Shown here: in pieces, positions 41,204-51,980 of the stretch | Layout of the letters: each line of letters begins with the position of its first letter | How positions within the stretch are numbered: position 1 is the stretch's first letter | Assembly (NCBI GenBank): GCA_964036045.1 | Contig: OZ038391.1 | Span: 46,472,711-46,536,710, forward strand | Length of the DNA stretch: 64,000 nucleotides | From: Eutreptiella sp. 'Long Island Sound 2002' | Taxonomy: Eukaryota; Euglenozoa; Euglenophyceae; Eutreptiales; Eutreptiaceae | Reading direction: 5' to 3' | Notes under the pieces: model-generated | Databases searched by the model: none | Seen by the model: the letters and a program-made list of their open reading frames with translations, nothing else | What the model was told of the DNA's origin: nothing | Program-made: the position numbers and the translations under genes

Positions 41204-42873
41204 AGTGTCTGTGGCCTAACAGGGATGCCACAACGCATTTCCCTGCTAGGGCTTGGATGGAAGGGGTGCTCTTTTGGCGTGCATAGCGTGAATGTTGAAA
41301 TTGTCGGGCTGCGCTTGCCACTCTTGGCTGAGTAGCAGCTTGTTGTTTGTGTGATCAGCGCCGCATATTTTAGCACGGCTTGGGACTGCGCCAGTTCACC
41401 CTGACGTTCCCATCTGAAGAACAAAGGCGGATGCAGGAGCGTTTGCAGCGGAGGAACCAAGACAGACTCCACGTGTTATACGCTTCTCAGTCTGCCCTAT
41501 AATACGCTGTCCGCAAACGCCCCTATCAAGCAAGCAAGCTTAAGAAGCTCCACCCGTTCTGTTATAGAACGTAGGGTGGAGCCCCTGGGTAACCTAAACA
41601 AGGTTTACCGTGCGCATTTCGTGTGGCCTACCCTTTAATGTGTGTGTGAATGCACGAGCATGCACGAGTTTCTCAACCTGGCAACTTGGATCAATCTTCT
41701 TCCTACAAATCTTACCCACAATCACAAACTCCACCAGGGGGTGGCCCCACCTGGGCCTACCTACCTTACTTACCGCTGGAGAGTGAAGCAAGGTGAGGGG
41801 AAAGCGAGACACAAACAAGAAACGACGCTATGCATATGTGTGTATGTCTAATCACCCTGGACCTACCTCTAATCATCTGCAATCTTTCTAATCTTCCCCT
41901 CTATCGTTTGTTAGCGCTGCTACCAAGCTCGTTCACGGAGACACGAGACGAGCAATGTACATGCTGCATACGAGACCAGCACACCTGTGGTTTATACCTG
42001 ATTCATTGAAGTCCTTCTGTTGATTTTCGGATTCTTGAATCTTGAATTCTTTCTGGCAGTGTGGGTGAGATCTTTATGTTTATTTATTAATGTATGTCTC
42101 GTCATTTTTGTCATGATACACAACATACGTTTATAATCTTATTAAATCTTTATTTTCCGGCGCTTCGCTAGGACCCGCTCCTGCACGCCGCCTTTTTCTG
42201 CGTAAGAATTTCTTGATTTAAAAAATCAAGAGATGGCTACAAATTTTATGAAAATGTGCATTTGATGCACAATTAGATTCTGTTCAGGTATGTGCTTTCA
42301 GAAAAGTTCTAGGCCGTCATTTGACGGATTTAGGTGTTGTCGCTTCGCGTTTGCGTGGATTCGTCCCTCATCCTCCCATTCCTCTGTTGTACAGATATCC
42401 TCGCAAAGCCTCGCTGAGTAGGCCGCTGTTCGGGCCGAAAAGCAGCAGCAGGAGACTGAACCAGAATCAAGACCCCTCCAAGGGGCAATTCTAATTGAAT
42501 CAGCGCACCCTCGCCCCAGTATGAGGACAGGTGTCTCCATCAGGTTCCATGAGACCTGGGTCGAGCGTCCTATGACAGTCTGGCGTTGGGTTGTGTTACG
42601 CTGCAGCTTGGAGGGAGAGATGCAAATGCACATGGTCTTGGCATGCCCCATTCTAACCCCACCAAGCCAAAGGAACCCCTGCAGCGCCAAGAGCGCTGGT
42701 TTTTCTGTTGGAAATTGTCATTAACAATGCAGCAAGAGTCCCTGCCCATGGTAAAGCGCTCTTTTCCAGTACTAGGGGAGCTATAGGTATTTTAAGGTAC
42801 ATGTGGAAACCAAGGAAAGGCCAAGAAAAATTACTTTTTCCTGAAAATGCAACACTGGTGGTCAACAAAGCAC
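41204..42873 (+). other. Element A 3' UTR, distal part
   Basis: The first ~450 bp match B 3' UTR sequence (near 18770-19240). After about 41860 it is AT-richer and unlike B. A short palindrome around TCTTGATTT/AAATCAAGA lies near 42212-42232. No gene is seen. Confidence 0.65.
41547..41582 (+). ncRNA. Covarying bulged hairpin, element A copy
   Basis: The lower stem GCTCCACCC pairs with GGGTGGAGC (9 bp), the bulge is GTA (41571-41573), the upper stem GTTCT pairs with AGAAC, and the loop has 5 nt. Flanks (CAAGCAAGCAAGCTT before, CTGGGTAACC after) are conserved with B. Confidence 0.8.
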
Positions 42874-42880
42874 AAGGGGG
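42874..42880 (+). other. Polypurine tract of element A
   Basis: AAGGGGG directly before the 3' LTR, equivalent to that of B. Confidence 0.75.
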
Positions 42881-43670
42881 GAGTAAGAAAAAGTGCTTTT
42901 CCAATGCTTGAGGGTATATGTTAGTTGTATTAGAGATGCTCTGAGCACTCATGCATTTTTATCTTAGTATTTATCCAACCCAATGAGTGATAACACATTT
43001 TGACCTATGGAACCAAACACTAAATCAGGATGTTGTGTGGACCCCTTAATCCCCAAGCTATATGCAATAAAACATCTTTTCCTGGGTGACTGAGGCACTG
43101 ATATACTGAAGGCAGAGCCTATGAACTTATCTATGTTTTCTCACGAATTCTTAGCTATCCTAGTGGTATGCACCCTAGGGGGCTGGGGCACCTCTTTTTG
43201 AGAGGTCCTGGGTTCAATACCCAGTCAGCCTAGCTAAGTAGGAATATCCCATGTGACATGGCAGTGACCTCAGCGCCACAAGCCATGCAACCTCAGCACC
43301 TATGGGACCCAAGAAAAAGAGTGCACATCTCAAGATGGCACTATGGATGAGAGTGAGCCCTTGGGGCAGTTTTTCAATCAGTTTTTCTCAAACATTTAAA
43401 ATATTTCATCCTGAGTTGCAATGTGTGCTAATTGCTGTGGTCTATTGTGGATAGTTGTCTTTATCTAACTCTTTGTGACTGCAGCCCTTCATGCTTTGAT
43501 CCTGCTTATCTTCTACTTGCTTATCTCTGCCTTGGGGTATCCTGGATTGGTTGTATTTCAACAATAAAACATTTTCCTCATCAAAGACAAGCAGCAGGAA
43601 CCATACACGAGCAGCAAGCAGCAGGAGAGGCACAACGAAAACACAGTGTCGAAATCACCATAAAACGTTC
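42881..43670 (+). repeat. 3' LTR of element A
   Basis: It is 790 bp and begins GAGTAAGAAAAAGTGC. It matches 6409-7200. The tandem repeat resumes directly after it. Confidence 0.88.
43152..43236 (+). other. tRNA-like fold inside the 3' LTR of element A
   Basis: All 85 nt are identical to 6681-6765 although the surrounding LTR has diverged. Confidence 0.7.
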
Positions 43671-44260
43671 TTCTTGGTTACCTTTGTTGGCGTGGTTACA
43701 GGTGTGCTTTTCTCGTTTTGGTAGCGTAGCGTAGCGCAGCATGTAGCATACTTGCACTTGTGCCTCAGCGGCCGGTGCAGTTGTTGTTGCTTGTGCATGT
43801 TTGGCTTTTTTTTGTTTTTGTGTGTGTTGTACTTTCCCTTGGTTGTGTGTGGCTCCCTCCGTGCGTTCTTCATATCATTCTTTCACCCTTCTTGTCCCTT
43901 CATACCATTTTGCTCTTCCGCGGCGGTGGTGGCCTTGTTGTGCTTGCGGCTGCATGTGTGTACGTGCATACCTTTCGTTCCCTATGTGTGCGCCGTGCGG
44001 GGGTGGGCATGGTCACTCGGTTACACCTCTTGTTGGTACTCCTTGTCGGTGCGGTCATCGTCATGCTTTACTTGGCGGCGTAGCATGGCGTTGCACGGCA
44101 TGTAACATACTTGCGTCTCGGCAGCCGGTGTTGGTGTTGTTGTTTGTGTGTGTTTTGTATTTGCTTGTTTTCTTTTGTTCTTTGTTGTGCGTGTGTTCCC
44201 TTTCTTTTTCCTCCTTTGTGGTTGGGGCGCGCACAAGTCCCTAGCGCCTGGGACAGGCAC
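43671..44260. repeat. Degenerate tandem repeat, right part
   Basis: It continues the 5301-6408 family, with the CATACTTG word near 43748 and 44105, CTTGGTTACCTTTGTTGGCG at the start, and the same GTTCCCTATGTGTGCG words. Confidence 0.8.
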
Positions 44261-44991
44261 TTTGCTAGGTGTTTTGGGGCAAGCAACGCTCAACTTCGTC
44301 GCCGTCGCGACCCTGTTGTTCTTGGTTTTCTGTGACTGTCCTAAATTTTGCGACCTCGCCAGACAGCAGCGTGAAATTTTTGTTTGGGGGGTTTCTGAGG
44401 TCCGTTGCAGCTGAGGTGGGGAACCCCGTGGTGTACGGGCCCAGTTGGTCGGGTGGCCGGTGCCCGTGTCCGGGACTGGTTTCATCGCGCCCCGCTCGCG
44501 GGGGGGGGGCGCTAGGGGAGTTGTCTCCCCACCCCTTGTGCAGGCCTTTGGTCGGCCGCGGGTTCCTTTGGCCGTGTGTCCGTGGCGTGTTGTCCCCCCG
44601 GCAAAGGGCCGGCCGCCGACCCTGGGAGGAAGGCGGCGGACGAGCTGGGCGCTCTGTCTGCTGCCTGGTGGGAATCCGTGTGAAGCGCTGCCTGTCACTC
44701 TCGCTCAGGTGGCGTGGCAATGGTGGGGATGTGCGCCCGTTTGGTGCGGGGCCTCTTGGACCGGCGTTGGGGATCGGTGGTAGATGATGTCCGTTGGGCG
44801 TGGAGGTCGTTGGGACCTCCATGGCCTCTGTCCGTATCCTCGTGGAAGACGACTCGCCGTGCTGCGGGAGGCGGCGTGCCGCATCGGCGCTCCCAGCGGC
44901 CAGGCTTCCTTGTTTCCTGGTTCCGCTCTGGCGTGCCGCCTTGCACCCCTGAGGTGTGAGTGACGCCTTGGCCCCTCCGCGGGGCGAACGG
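44261..44991. other. GC-rich region, no confident gene
   Basis: Pro/Arg/Thr-rich ORFs on the - strand continue the style of the adjoining ORF but overlap in several frames. I see no poly-A or target duplication that would fix the 3' end of the host LINE. Confidence 0.4.
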
Positions 44992-47787
44992 TCAGAGGGG
45001 GCTTCTGTACGTGCCAGAGGGGGAACCCACTCCGGGTGGTGGCCCCTGGTGGCGTCCTGGGGAGTTACGGCGTGCCGCCTGCATGGGGGGCTCCGGGACC
45101 TCTTGGGACCGTGGTCGCCGGTGGCCTGAGGCGTGCCCTTGGTAGCCCGGGGATCCAGGGATGTCCCAGACGTTGTGCCTTTGCATGGCTGTACGGATGC
45201 GCAGGGCTGCGCGTTGGTGCCACTGCCAGTCCAGTCCGTTCATTTCGTCAAGGCAGTAGGCCCCCATATGCGCCATGAGTCGGGTGGCCACATAGTGCCA
45301 CTGGCCATGGTGGTCCATGGTGGCGGGGTGTGTGTGCCCCGTACGATGGGCGAAGGTGATGTCTGCCATGGTGCGGGTTCCCTCATTGAGGTGGCGGGAC
45401 GGCGAAGTAAGAAGCCATCGTATGCGGACTGCCAGGGCGAGCTGCTCCTCTGTGGTGAGCCTGTCGATCCATAGGCCCAGGTCTTGGGCCACCGCCTGTT
45501 CTGCGTGGTCGCTTGGGTGGCGGGCGTCGCCTTCCGAGCACGCGTAGTCCAGATGCCCCCGCCCCCAGGACGGCGCGGTCCCCGGTGGCTGGCCGGTAGG
45601 CTCGCTAGCGGTTTTGGTGCCCGCCTCCACACGCGCCCCGCTTTTTGGGGCGCCGCGCTCGCCCGGGGCCTGGTCCGCTGCCCCGCTCGCGGTCGCGAGC
45701 CCGTCATCCGCTGCGGTAGCCTGCTCAGTTTTCCCCAGGGCTGTGCAATCGCGCTGGAGGTGTGCCTGGCATGACACCGTGAGGGGTGTGCCCTCTGTAT
45801 GGTCGCGTCCTGGGTCCGGCCGGACGCGCGAGCCGCCCGTGCTGGGTCCTCGTGGGGGTCACTCATGCAGGACTCCATGATGGCATGGAAGGAGTCTTCG
45901 TGGCGTTTGTGGCCGTCGGGCGACGTGTCCCTGTCGGCTGCGCGCTGGGGCATGTCGGGTGTGGTTTCCCGGGCTTCGGACTTCGCGCGGGCTCCAGGTG
46001 GGCCCCGTGGTGGCACCTCTTCCGGCGCGCTTGCGTTGACCTGATGCGCCGAGGTCGCCAAGGGGGCGGCGTCCGCACGACCCGCGGGTTGCGCCCCGTG
46101 TGCGGTTGGTGAAGGGGGGGGCGGCATCTTGCTCGGCGTCCGGCACTGGTTCTCCAGGTTGCGTACCAGGTTTGCCAGCGTTCGGTGCGTCGCCGCTTCC
46201 GCTTGCCGCCATGCCCGGTGGGCCGGCACGATGATCTTCTGGCTGGTCCGCCCCCCCCCTAGGTTTCCCCGTTTGGGGTGGTCCCCGGGCGCGTAGGTCC
46301 GCCGCTGGCGGTGGCGCTTCTGTCCGCTGTGGGGGTCCCCCCATTTCCTCCGTGGCGTCCACCGTGGGCTCCTGGCGTTGTGGCTGGGCGGGCGGTGCGG
46401 GCGGCGTGGCTGCGTCGCCCGTCGGTTGCGCCGCCTCTTGGGTGTGGCCTTCCGACACGGGCGTTGGCCCGGGCTGGCCTCCCGGGCCGGCAGACCGCGG
46501 GAAGTCAGCCGGGACGGTAGCTTGTGTCGGGTCCGGCGTTGGGTCTGGGCCCGGGTTCCGGGCCGGGCAACTGCGAGATGGTGTTTCTGTTGGCCGTAGT
46601 GCCGGCCCGGCTGGTGGGTCATGGTGCCGTTGGGATGCCGGCTCGGCTTGTGCCGGGGCTGGCGGATGGCCCCCCGGGGCTGATGCGCTGCGTGTCGCCG
46701 GAGCCTGGGAACTGGGGCTCTCGGTGGGGTTGTGGGCGTGGGGGCGCACGGTGCCGAGGGCCCGGGCGTTGGTGGTGTCGGTCGGGGTAGCGGTACGTGT
46801 CTGTCTGGGGGGGCCTTCGGGTGGCGCGTGTCTGGGGCCCTCCATCAGCCCGATTGGTGTGCCGTGGCGTAGGCGGGGCTCCAGTTGGGCCTGAGTTGTC
46901 GCTGCCTGGCGGGCTGCCGGCTGGCGCCCTCGTGTGGACGCGTCGGGTGGTGTTTGGGGTTGTGGAGCTGGGTCCCCTTTGGGGCCCGGGGCTCGGCCCA
47001 TTTGCGGGTGTGCGCTGCCAAGGGGTTGTTCAGGTCGGTTGCCTACTGCCGCCGTATTCGTGGGGCTGAGCACGGCTCCGCTCCCGGCACGTGACGCCCG
47101 GTGTTCCCGTACAGCTGTGGCTGCGTGGTGTTGTGGCTGGTGTCGTTGTGCCGCCTGTTTGGATGCACGTTCTTGTCCGGGGCTCTGTGGCGTGCCGGCC
47201 CCAGATGGTGCCGGAACGCCTGTAGTCCGTGTGGCGTCGGTGGCCTGCGGTCGGTGTGGTGAATTGACGGTTGCGTGGGGGGTGGAGGCGAACGGGCTGG
47301 AGGACGTGGAGCCCGTCCGGCTTTGTGGCGCGTCGAGCCCCGATGGTGCCAGAGCGCGCACATTTGTGGCCCTGGTTGATGCTGTGGCGCGCGATCGGTG
47401 CGGGAGGGTGGTCATGGTTGCGGTTCTCCGGCTGGAGGAGGAGGAGCTGTGGTGCCGGGCACCTCCGGCCATCATCCTGGCCACCACCGCATTGCCGTAC
47501 GTGCCCGGCCGCGGCGGTGGGACGTGCGCCTGTTGGGGGCGCCGTGCCAATGGCGCGAGGCTGCGGGGGAGGGGTATACCCCTCCACGTGAGATAGGCCG
47601 CCATCAGCCCCTCCGGCGCCCCCTTGGTCAGGGCCCCGCTGCGGTGGAAGAAATCCCCCCATTCGCCACCATGGGCGCCTCGGACGATCCCCATGGCCCA
47701 CTCCGCATCTCCCACCAGCCAGCCGAAGGTGAACATGAGGCGGGTGGTGAGGCTGACGACGGTAGTGCGGTAGTTGTTGAGGTTCAT
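44992..47787 (-). pseudogene. Long Pro/Ala/Thr/Arg-rich ORF downstream of LINE RNase H
   Basis: It opens at ATG 47787 (MNLNNYRTTVVSLTTRL) with a ~60-residue ordered-looking region (LVGDAEWAMGIVRGAHGGEW). A ~450-residue disordered Pro-rich stretch follows, then an ordered C-terminal part (LDWQWHQRAALRIRTAMQRH) around 45000-45500. The likely reading passes from one frame to another near 46100-46200 and back near 45780, so there are at least two frameshifts. It could be an ORF1 or Gag of a second copy or a third ORF of the same element. No CCHC motif or known domain is seen. Confidence 0.45.
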
Positions 47788-47929
47788 GGTGGTTCACGGG
47801 GCCCCAACTGTCTGGCAGATTGCCAACGGGGGCTAGACTGCCCCATGGCGCGTCGTTATAACGTTCGTAGTCCGGAACGTAAATCGTGGGGTCCGCCCCC
47901 TCGACTGGCAGCGCCCATGTTGGTGCGCG

Positions 47930-48720
47930 CTAGGGGGGGCGGGGTGGCGGTGTCGCCGGGTCCTCGTCGCTGAGGACGTCCAACCACTCAACGTCGGGGC
48001 TGTCCCCCGCGTCATGCGCCCAGACATTCTGGGTAATCAGGGTGCGCAGTGTGTGGAGCGTGAAGTCGTCGGATTGTGTTTCGCGTGGCAGCGGAGCTGT
48101 GCAGAGGGGATGCAGCCGTCGGCAAAGTTGGCAGGCATGAAAGTGCCCGATGCACCGGCTGTAGAACCAGTGCAGCTGCTTGGCGCCGCCGCAGCCGAGG
48201 TCATGCCCAAGGAGCGGGGCGCCGTTCTCGTCAAGTACCTCGCAGCAGACGCCGCACGGGTTTCCTGGCCGCAGATGTGGAGCCTCACCGTCGAGAATCC
48301 TGAGGAGAGGTATGGTTCGCGGAATGATCAGGTCACTATACGGGAGTGCGCGCGCTTCATTGCAGTGCGGTGTGGTGGGTGGTGCGGTGGCAGTTTCCCG
48401 GTGGTTGCCGTGTGCCCGTGTGTGTGGTGAGTTGCTGGGCTGCACGTGTTGGTAATGAATGAGGAGGTTGTAATACATACGGCGGTCGTGGGAGGTTTGT
48501 TGTGTTTCTTGTGCGTACACCTGGATGCGGTGCTGTAGCTGTGCGTCCGCTCTCTTGACGGCGGTGAGTTGCATGTGACGTACTGTGGCCTTGGGTTCTG
48601 GGGCGTGTTCGGCGATGACCCTGTAGAGCTGGGGTGGCACCCCTCCCCTGAGCACCGCTTCCTTGATCTCCGGTTGCCGCATTAGGCGCCGGACCTCATT
48701 TGCCGGTGGCGTGGTCGGGC
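47930..48720 (-). pseudogene. Cys/His-rich C-terminal tail of the host LINE ORF2
   Basis: This frame takes over where the RNase H ORF runs out (overlap 48682-48844; a one-base shift around 48720 would join them). It has a helical N-terminal part, then a zinc-finger-like cluster CGVCCEVLDE, GCGGAKQLHWFYSRC, CQLCRRLHPLC, and an acidic tail. The spacing recalls RING or PHD fingers but I cannot assign a class. It is unusual as an addition after LINE RNase H. Confidence 0.55.
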
Positions 48721-50355
48721 CCATCCGGCGTGTTGTGCTATGGTGTCCTCCGGTGTCCATGTGGCCAGGTGGTTGCCCCTTTGGGCCAACGGGCATTGTT
48801 TGAAGTGTTCCCATGTCTCCGGCTGTTGGAGATGGCAGGGGCATATGGTGTATTCGGGGGGTATGTCTATACAGCGCCGGCCATACCAGCGTGCCACCCT
48901 GTGTAGTAGGGGCAGTTGCTCAAGCAAGAGTTGGGCACGTCGTGTTTGTAGGTGTACCGCTAGCAGGGACGGGTTAAGAGCTGAGAAGTATAACGCGGTT
49001 TGCAGCTTATGTTGAAGGTGGTTCATGAGGATGTTGTCGGCTTGGCTGCCTCGGATGTGCGCCATGGTGCGGATGGGTTGCGGGTAGTGGTATGCCTGTC
49101 CCGTGTCGTTGTAGATTCGGTCGTCTGGTACCCAGACTGGTGGTTTCCCGGGGTGTGGGATCTGCGGTAGGTGTTGGAGGTGCGTGTGCATGTGGTCCTG
49201 TAGCGGCGGGTCCTCGCCGTCCGGCATATGCTCGGCAAGCTGGTTGTGGGCGTGTACGTCTATGTGTCCGTTGCCTAGGCTGTACCGGTGGGACTCTTGT
49301 TTGACGAGTTGTAAGACGACGTGTTTGGGGAGGCGTTGTAAAGCCGTCCAGAGGTGTAGGGCCTGGGTGCCTAGGCTGAAGTCGGTCGCCTTGTGCAGGG
49401 GCTGCCGGGCCAGTTTGCGGACGATCTGTAAGTCCACCGTCGTGTCTACTACTATCCACACATGGTGCGCGTGGTCCAGCGGTTGTTGGTGGGTGTCATT
49501 GACGGCGTCCACGATGATCGCCAGTGTTTTCAGTTCCCCGTGAGAGGAGGCCCCGAAGATGGTGGGCCCTGTGAGGTGGTGTTCTTGCAGTCGGCCTGTT
49601 GCGTCCGTCCGCAACTCCAAAGCTGCCCCCCCGGCTGCTGGGGTGAGGCTCGTGGTGCCAGAGGCATCCGCAAAAAAGACGGTGTTGCGGTCGTCTGGGC
49701 ATGGCAGGCGGCACGGCGTCGTTGGCTGGTAGGCGTGGACGCGTGCTCCCTGTTCCGTGGTGGCCCACGGCGTGGTGGCGGCCGGTCGGAGTCTTCGGGT
49801 AGCGTAGACGCCCACTCCCTGGCGGATGATCTCGGTTGCTGCTGGGTTCATGCGTACATAGTCGTTGTTCTCTTCGTGGCCTTGTGTGAGGTAGCCGTAC
49901 ACATATTGGAGCAGGTACGCTTTCTGTGGGTGGAATGTGGTCCATTCAACTTGTTGCCAGTCCTGGACCTGGGAGCAGCGGTGTTTAACCGGGTAGGCGG
50001 GAGCCTCCGGTGTGGCGCTGCGGTGCTTGGCAAGCACCAGGAAGGTAATGGCTCGGTGCTTGGTGTCCCACGTTCCCTGGTGGAATCTCCATTCCGCCGC
50101 GGCGCCAGGGCCCCACGCCACTGTGGCCGTGTCCTTCTCCGAGGCTCGTTCGAAGTTTGTGTGCAGCCACTGGTGTTGTTCCAGGGGAGCGTGGGCCGTT
50201 GGTATATGGTGGTAGGGCGCCAGCAGCTGGAGGAGGGGCCATGGGGTGGCTAGTGCTTGGGGCCCACATCTCCAGCAAGAGGTGGGCCTGCCCGTCAGCT
50301 TGTCCTGCGGCAGTGGTGGCGGACAGAAGGTGCGTGCCGTGGGCGGTGGCAGCAT
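48682..50355 (-). CDS. Host LINE RNase H domain with zinc knuckle
   Basis: 557 codons open. After a ~200-residue linker, RNase H1-type residues are seen: Asp in VFFADASGT, Glu in SSHGELKTL, Asp in IVVDTTVD, and a last Asp in GNGHIDVHAHNQLA. A Cys/His motif, CPCHLQQPETWEHFKQC, follows near the end, as in RNase H-bearing LINEs. It degrades the RNA strand of the RNA:DNA hybrid during target-primed synthesis. An in-frame TGA at 50356 separates it from the RT linker, so it reads as part of one ORF2 with a point stop. Confidence 0.8.
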   Translation of the reverse strand: MLPPPTARTFCPPPLPQDKLTGRPTSCWRCGPQALATPWPLLQLLAPYHHIPTAHAPLEQHQWLHTNFERASEKDTATVAWGPGAAAEWRFHQGTWDTKHRAITFLVLAKHRSATPEAPAYPVKHRCSQVQDWQQVEWTTFHPQKAYLLQYVYGYLTQGHEENNDYVRMNPAATEIIRQGVGVYATRRLRPAATTPWATTEQGARVHAYQPTTPCRLPCPDDRNTVFFADASGTTSLTPAAGGAALELRTDATGRLQEHHLTGPTIFGASSHGELKTLAIIVDAVNDTHQQPLDHAHHVWIVVDTTVDLQIVRKLARQPLHKATDFSLGTQALHLWTALQRLPKHVVLQLVKQESHRYSLGNGHIDVHAHNQLAEHMPDGEDPPLQDHMHTHLQHLPQIPHPGKPPVWVPDDRIYNDTGQAYHYPQPIRTMAHIRGSQADNILMNHLQHKLQTALYFSALNPSLLAVHLQTRRAQLLLEQLPLLHRVARWYGRRCIDIPPEYTICPCHLQQPETWEHFKQCPLAQRGNHLATWTPEDTIAQHAGWARPRHRQMRSGA

Positions 50356-50824
50356 TCAGAAGTTGCCGCGCGCTCTGCCAGGTCGCAAAGTGGTTTTGAG
50401 TCCGTTGGGCGCCAGGAGGAGTACTGCTGGCACCGTGGCGCCTGGTACATACTCCACTTGTTCCGGTGGCCGCTGGTGGGCCTGGTTCCCGCGCGGTGGG
50501 CCCGGTGGCAGTGGCCGCTTGTGCGTGCTCCAGAACAGGTCGTATGCCTCACGTACTTCCCCATCGGTTGGCTGTGGGTGTCCGGTTTGTGTGGCTGCGT
50601 TGCGCATGTGACTTTCCAGGACTGACTTGTTGGGCCACTCTGGGTGCTGTAGGAAGGGGACGTGGTGTGTGCCCACTCGCTGGAGGGCCCGCATCTGGTT
50701 TGGGGTGACTCGTACGAGGTGTAGGGTGGTGCCCACCAGGTCCAGAGTGGTGGTGCTTCCTGTTGGCCCTCCACCCACATCGGTGTGTAGGACCGCCACA
50801 GGGCCGGTCTCCCTGCACTGATGG
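50356..50824 (-). pseudogene. Host LINE RT-to-RNase H linker
   Basis: It is in the same frame as the RNase H ORF. Its first residues before L2 (HVIQT) are repeated at the end of the RT segment across the 19-bp duplication. There is no domain of its own. Confidence 0.75.
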
Positions 50825-50843
50825 TTCGTTTGGATGACATGTT
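50825..50843. repeat. 19-bp target duplication of L2, left copy
   Basis: TTCGTTTGGATGACATGTT here and at 60403-60421, a perfect match. Confidence 0.95.
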
Positions 50844-50851
50844 TTTTTTTT
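50844..50851 (-). other. Poly-A tail of L2
   Basis: A run of T on the + strand (10 with the two shared with the duplication) marks the 3' end of the - strand element. Confidence 0.85.
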
Positions 50852-50899
50852 AGGCATGGCGGTCCCCCGCCCAAAGCATTGCACCAAAGCGGCCTAACC

Positions 50900-51085
50900 A
50901 TGGGCAAAATGAGCGTTCATGGTGAGCCGAAGTTCTCCGAAGGACAGCCGCGGGTATTTACAAACCTAGTCAGGGTGAAAACACTGCATGAGCTGCACTA
51001 TGGGCCTGAAAAGGTTAAAATACTAGTGGAGGCCATTTCGTTGAAAGATGCAAAGGGATATATAGCCTATACCAAGGCAAAATGA
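50900..51085 (+). CDS. Short hypothetical ORF antisense to the L2 3' UTR
   Basis: 61 codons from ATG 50900 (MGKMSVHGEPKFSEGQPRVF to AKGYIAYTKAK). The composition looks protein-like and unlike the surrounding repeats, but there is no family match and no second copy here. It could be a captured host exon or chance. Confidence 0.25.
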   Translation: MGKMSVHGEPKFSEGQPRVFTNLVRVKTLHELHYGPEKVKILVEAISLKDAKGYIAYTKAK

Positions 51086-51456
51086 AGAATACCAAAAAGA
51101 TAATATAATGAAAAAATGGATGAGTAGATTGAGCGAAGAGAAGTGAGCAAGTGCAGGGGCAAAACGAAAAACAGACTGGAACAATCTGGCTTGCCTGAAG
51201 TCAGTCTCGGGCCCTGTAGCTGATCTGAGAATTACTAAAGTACAAAGCCCTTTCATTCTGCTCAAGTCTTGCGCTCTTGCCTTAATGGTCCTGAAAAAAT
51301 AGGAAAGAAAAATTCCAATTGATGGCTCAAACAAGAAGACTCAATGGATCGGTAAGGTTTCCTGGTGCGCAGAGCTGTGCATGAAGTGGTGCAGTGTGGT
51401 GCAGTGTGGTGACGGTGTTGTGTCCTACAGTGTAGGTGGGTGACGGGTGAAGGCTG

Positions 51457-51980
51457 ATGTGTCAGATGGCTGTTGGTTGCTGGATGCGTGCTGGTGGATG
51501 TTGGCGGCTGCTGTTTGCTGGCTGTTTGCTCTTGGCTGCTGGGTGTTGGATGTTGACTGTTGCTGCTGCTTGTCGCTGGCTGTTGATTGCTGGCTGCTGG
51601 TCGCTGGCTTCTGGTTGCTGGATGTTTGCTGCTGGCTGGTTGCTGGGTGCTACTTGCTTGCTGATGCAGGGTGGGACGGTGCTGTCGAGACAGGTCGAAG
51701 GAGTGTCGGAAGAAGGGAGCAGGAAATCGCGGGGGGGGGATAATGTTTGGGGTGTTTGGGGTGTGTGGTTGGGGGGGGGGGTGTTTGCTGGCTGTTGTCA
51801 CTGCAAGTGTCTTACTGTGGAAGGGAGGCGGTGGGTGGTTGATGTGCTGGCTGTTGGTTGTTGGCCGCTGGCTACTGGTTGTTGGTCACTGGCTGCTGGC
51901 TGCTGACTGCTGCTGCTGCTTGTTGTTTGCTGTTGGTTGCTGGCTGCTGGCTGCTGGCTGTTGGTTGCTGATTGTTTGCT
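51457..51980. repeat. Degenerate TGCTGGCTG-type minisatellite
   Basis: Irregular repeats of GGCTGCTGGT, TTGGTTGC and TGCTGCTGCTT occur in two blocks (about 51463-51665 and 51845-51980), separated by a unique stretch with G-runs. Confidence 0.8.

Larger units (their letters stand above)
6409..43670 (+). mobile_element. Element A: Ty3-type LTR retrotransposon split by nested insertions
   Basis: Two ~790-bp direct LTRs (6409-7200 and 42881-43670) bracket gag, protease, RT, RNase H and integrase in Ty3 order. A's own sequence is 6409-10000, 21197-21810, 34688-38705 and 41199-43670. The gaps are filled by elements B1 and B2 and a terminal-inverted-repeat element. Removing B1 and one 5-bp duplication restores the protease reading frame. 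Gag and pol carry several stops and two frameshifts, so this copy is dead. No clean target duplication was found at the outer ends, although both flanks come from the same tandem-repeat family. Confidence 0.88.
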
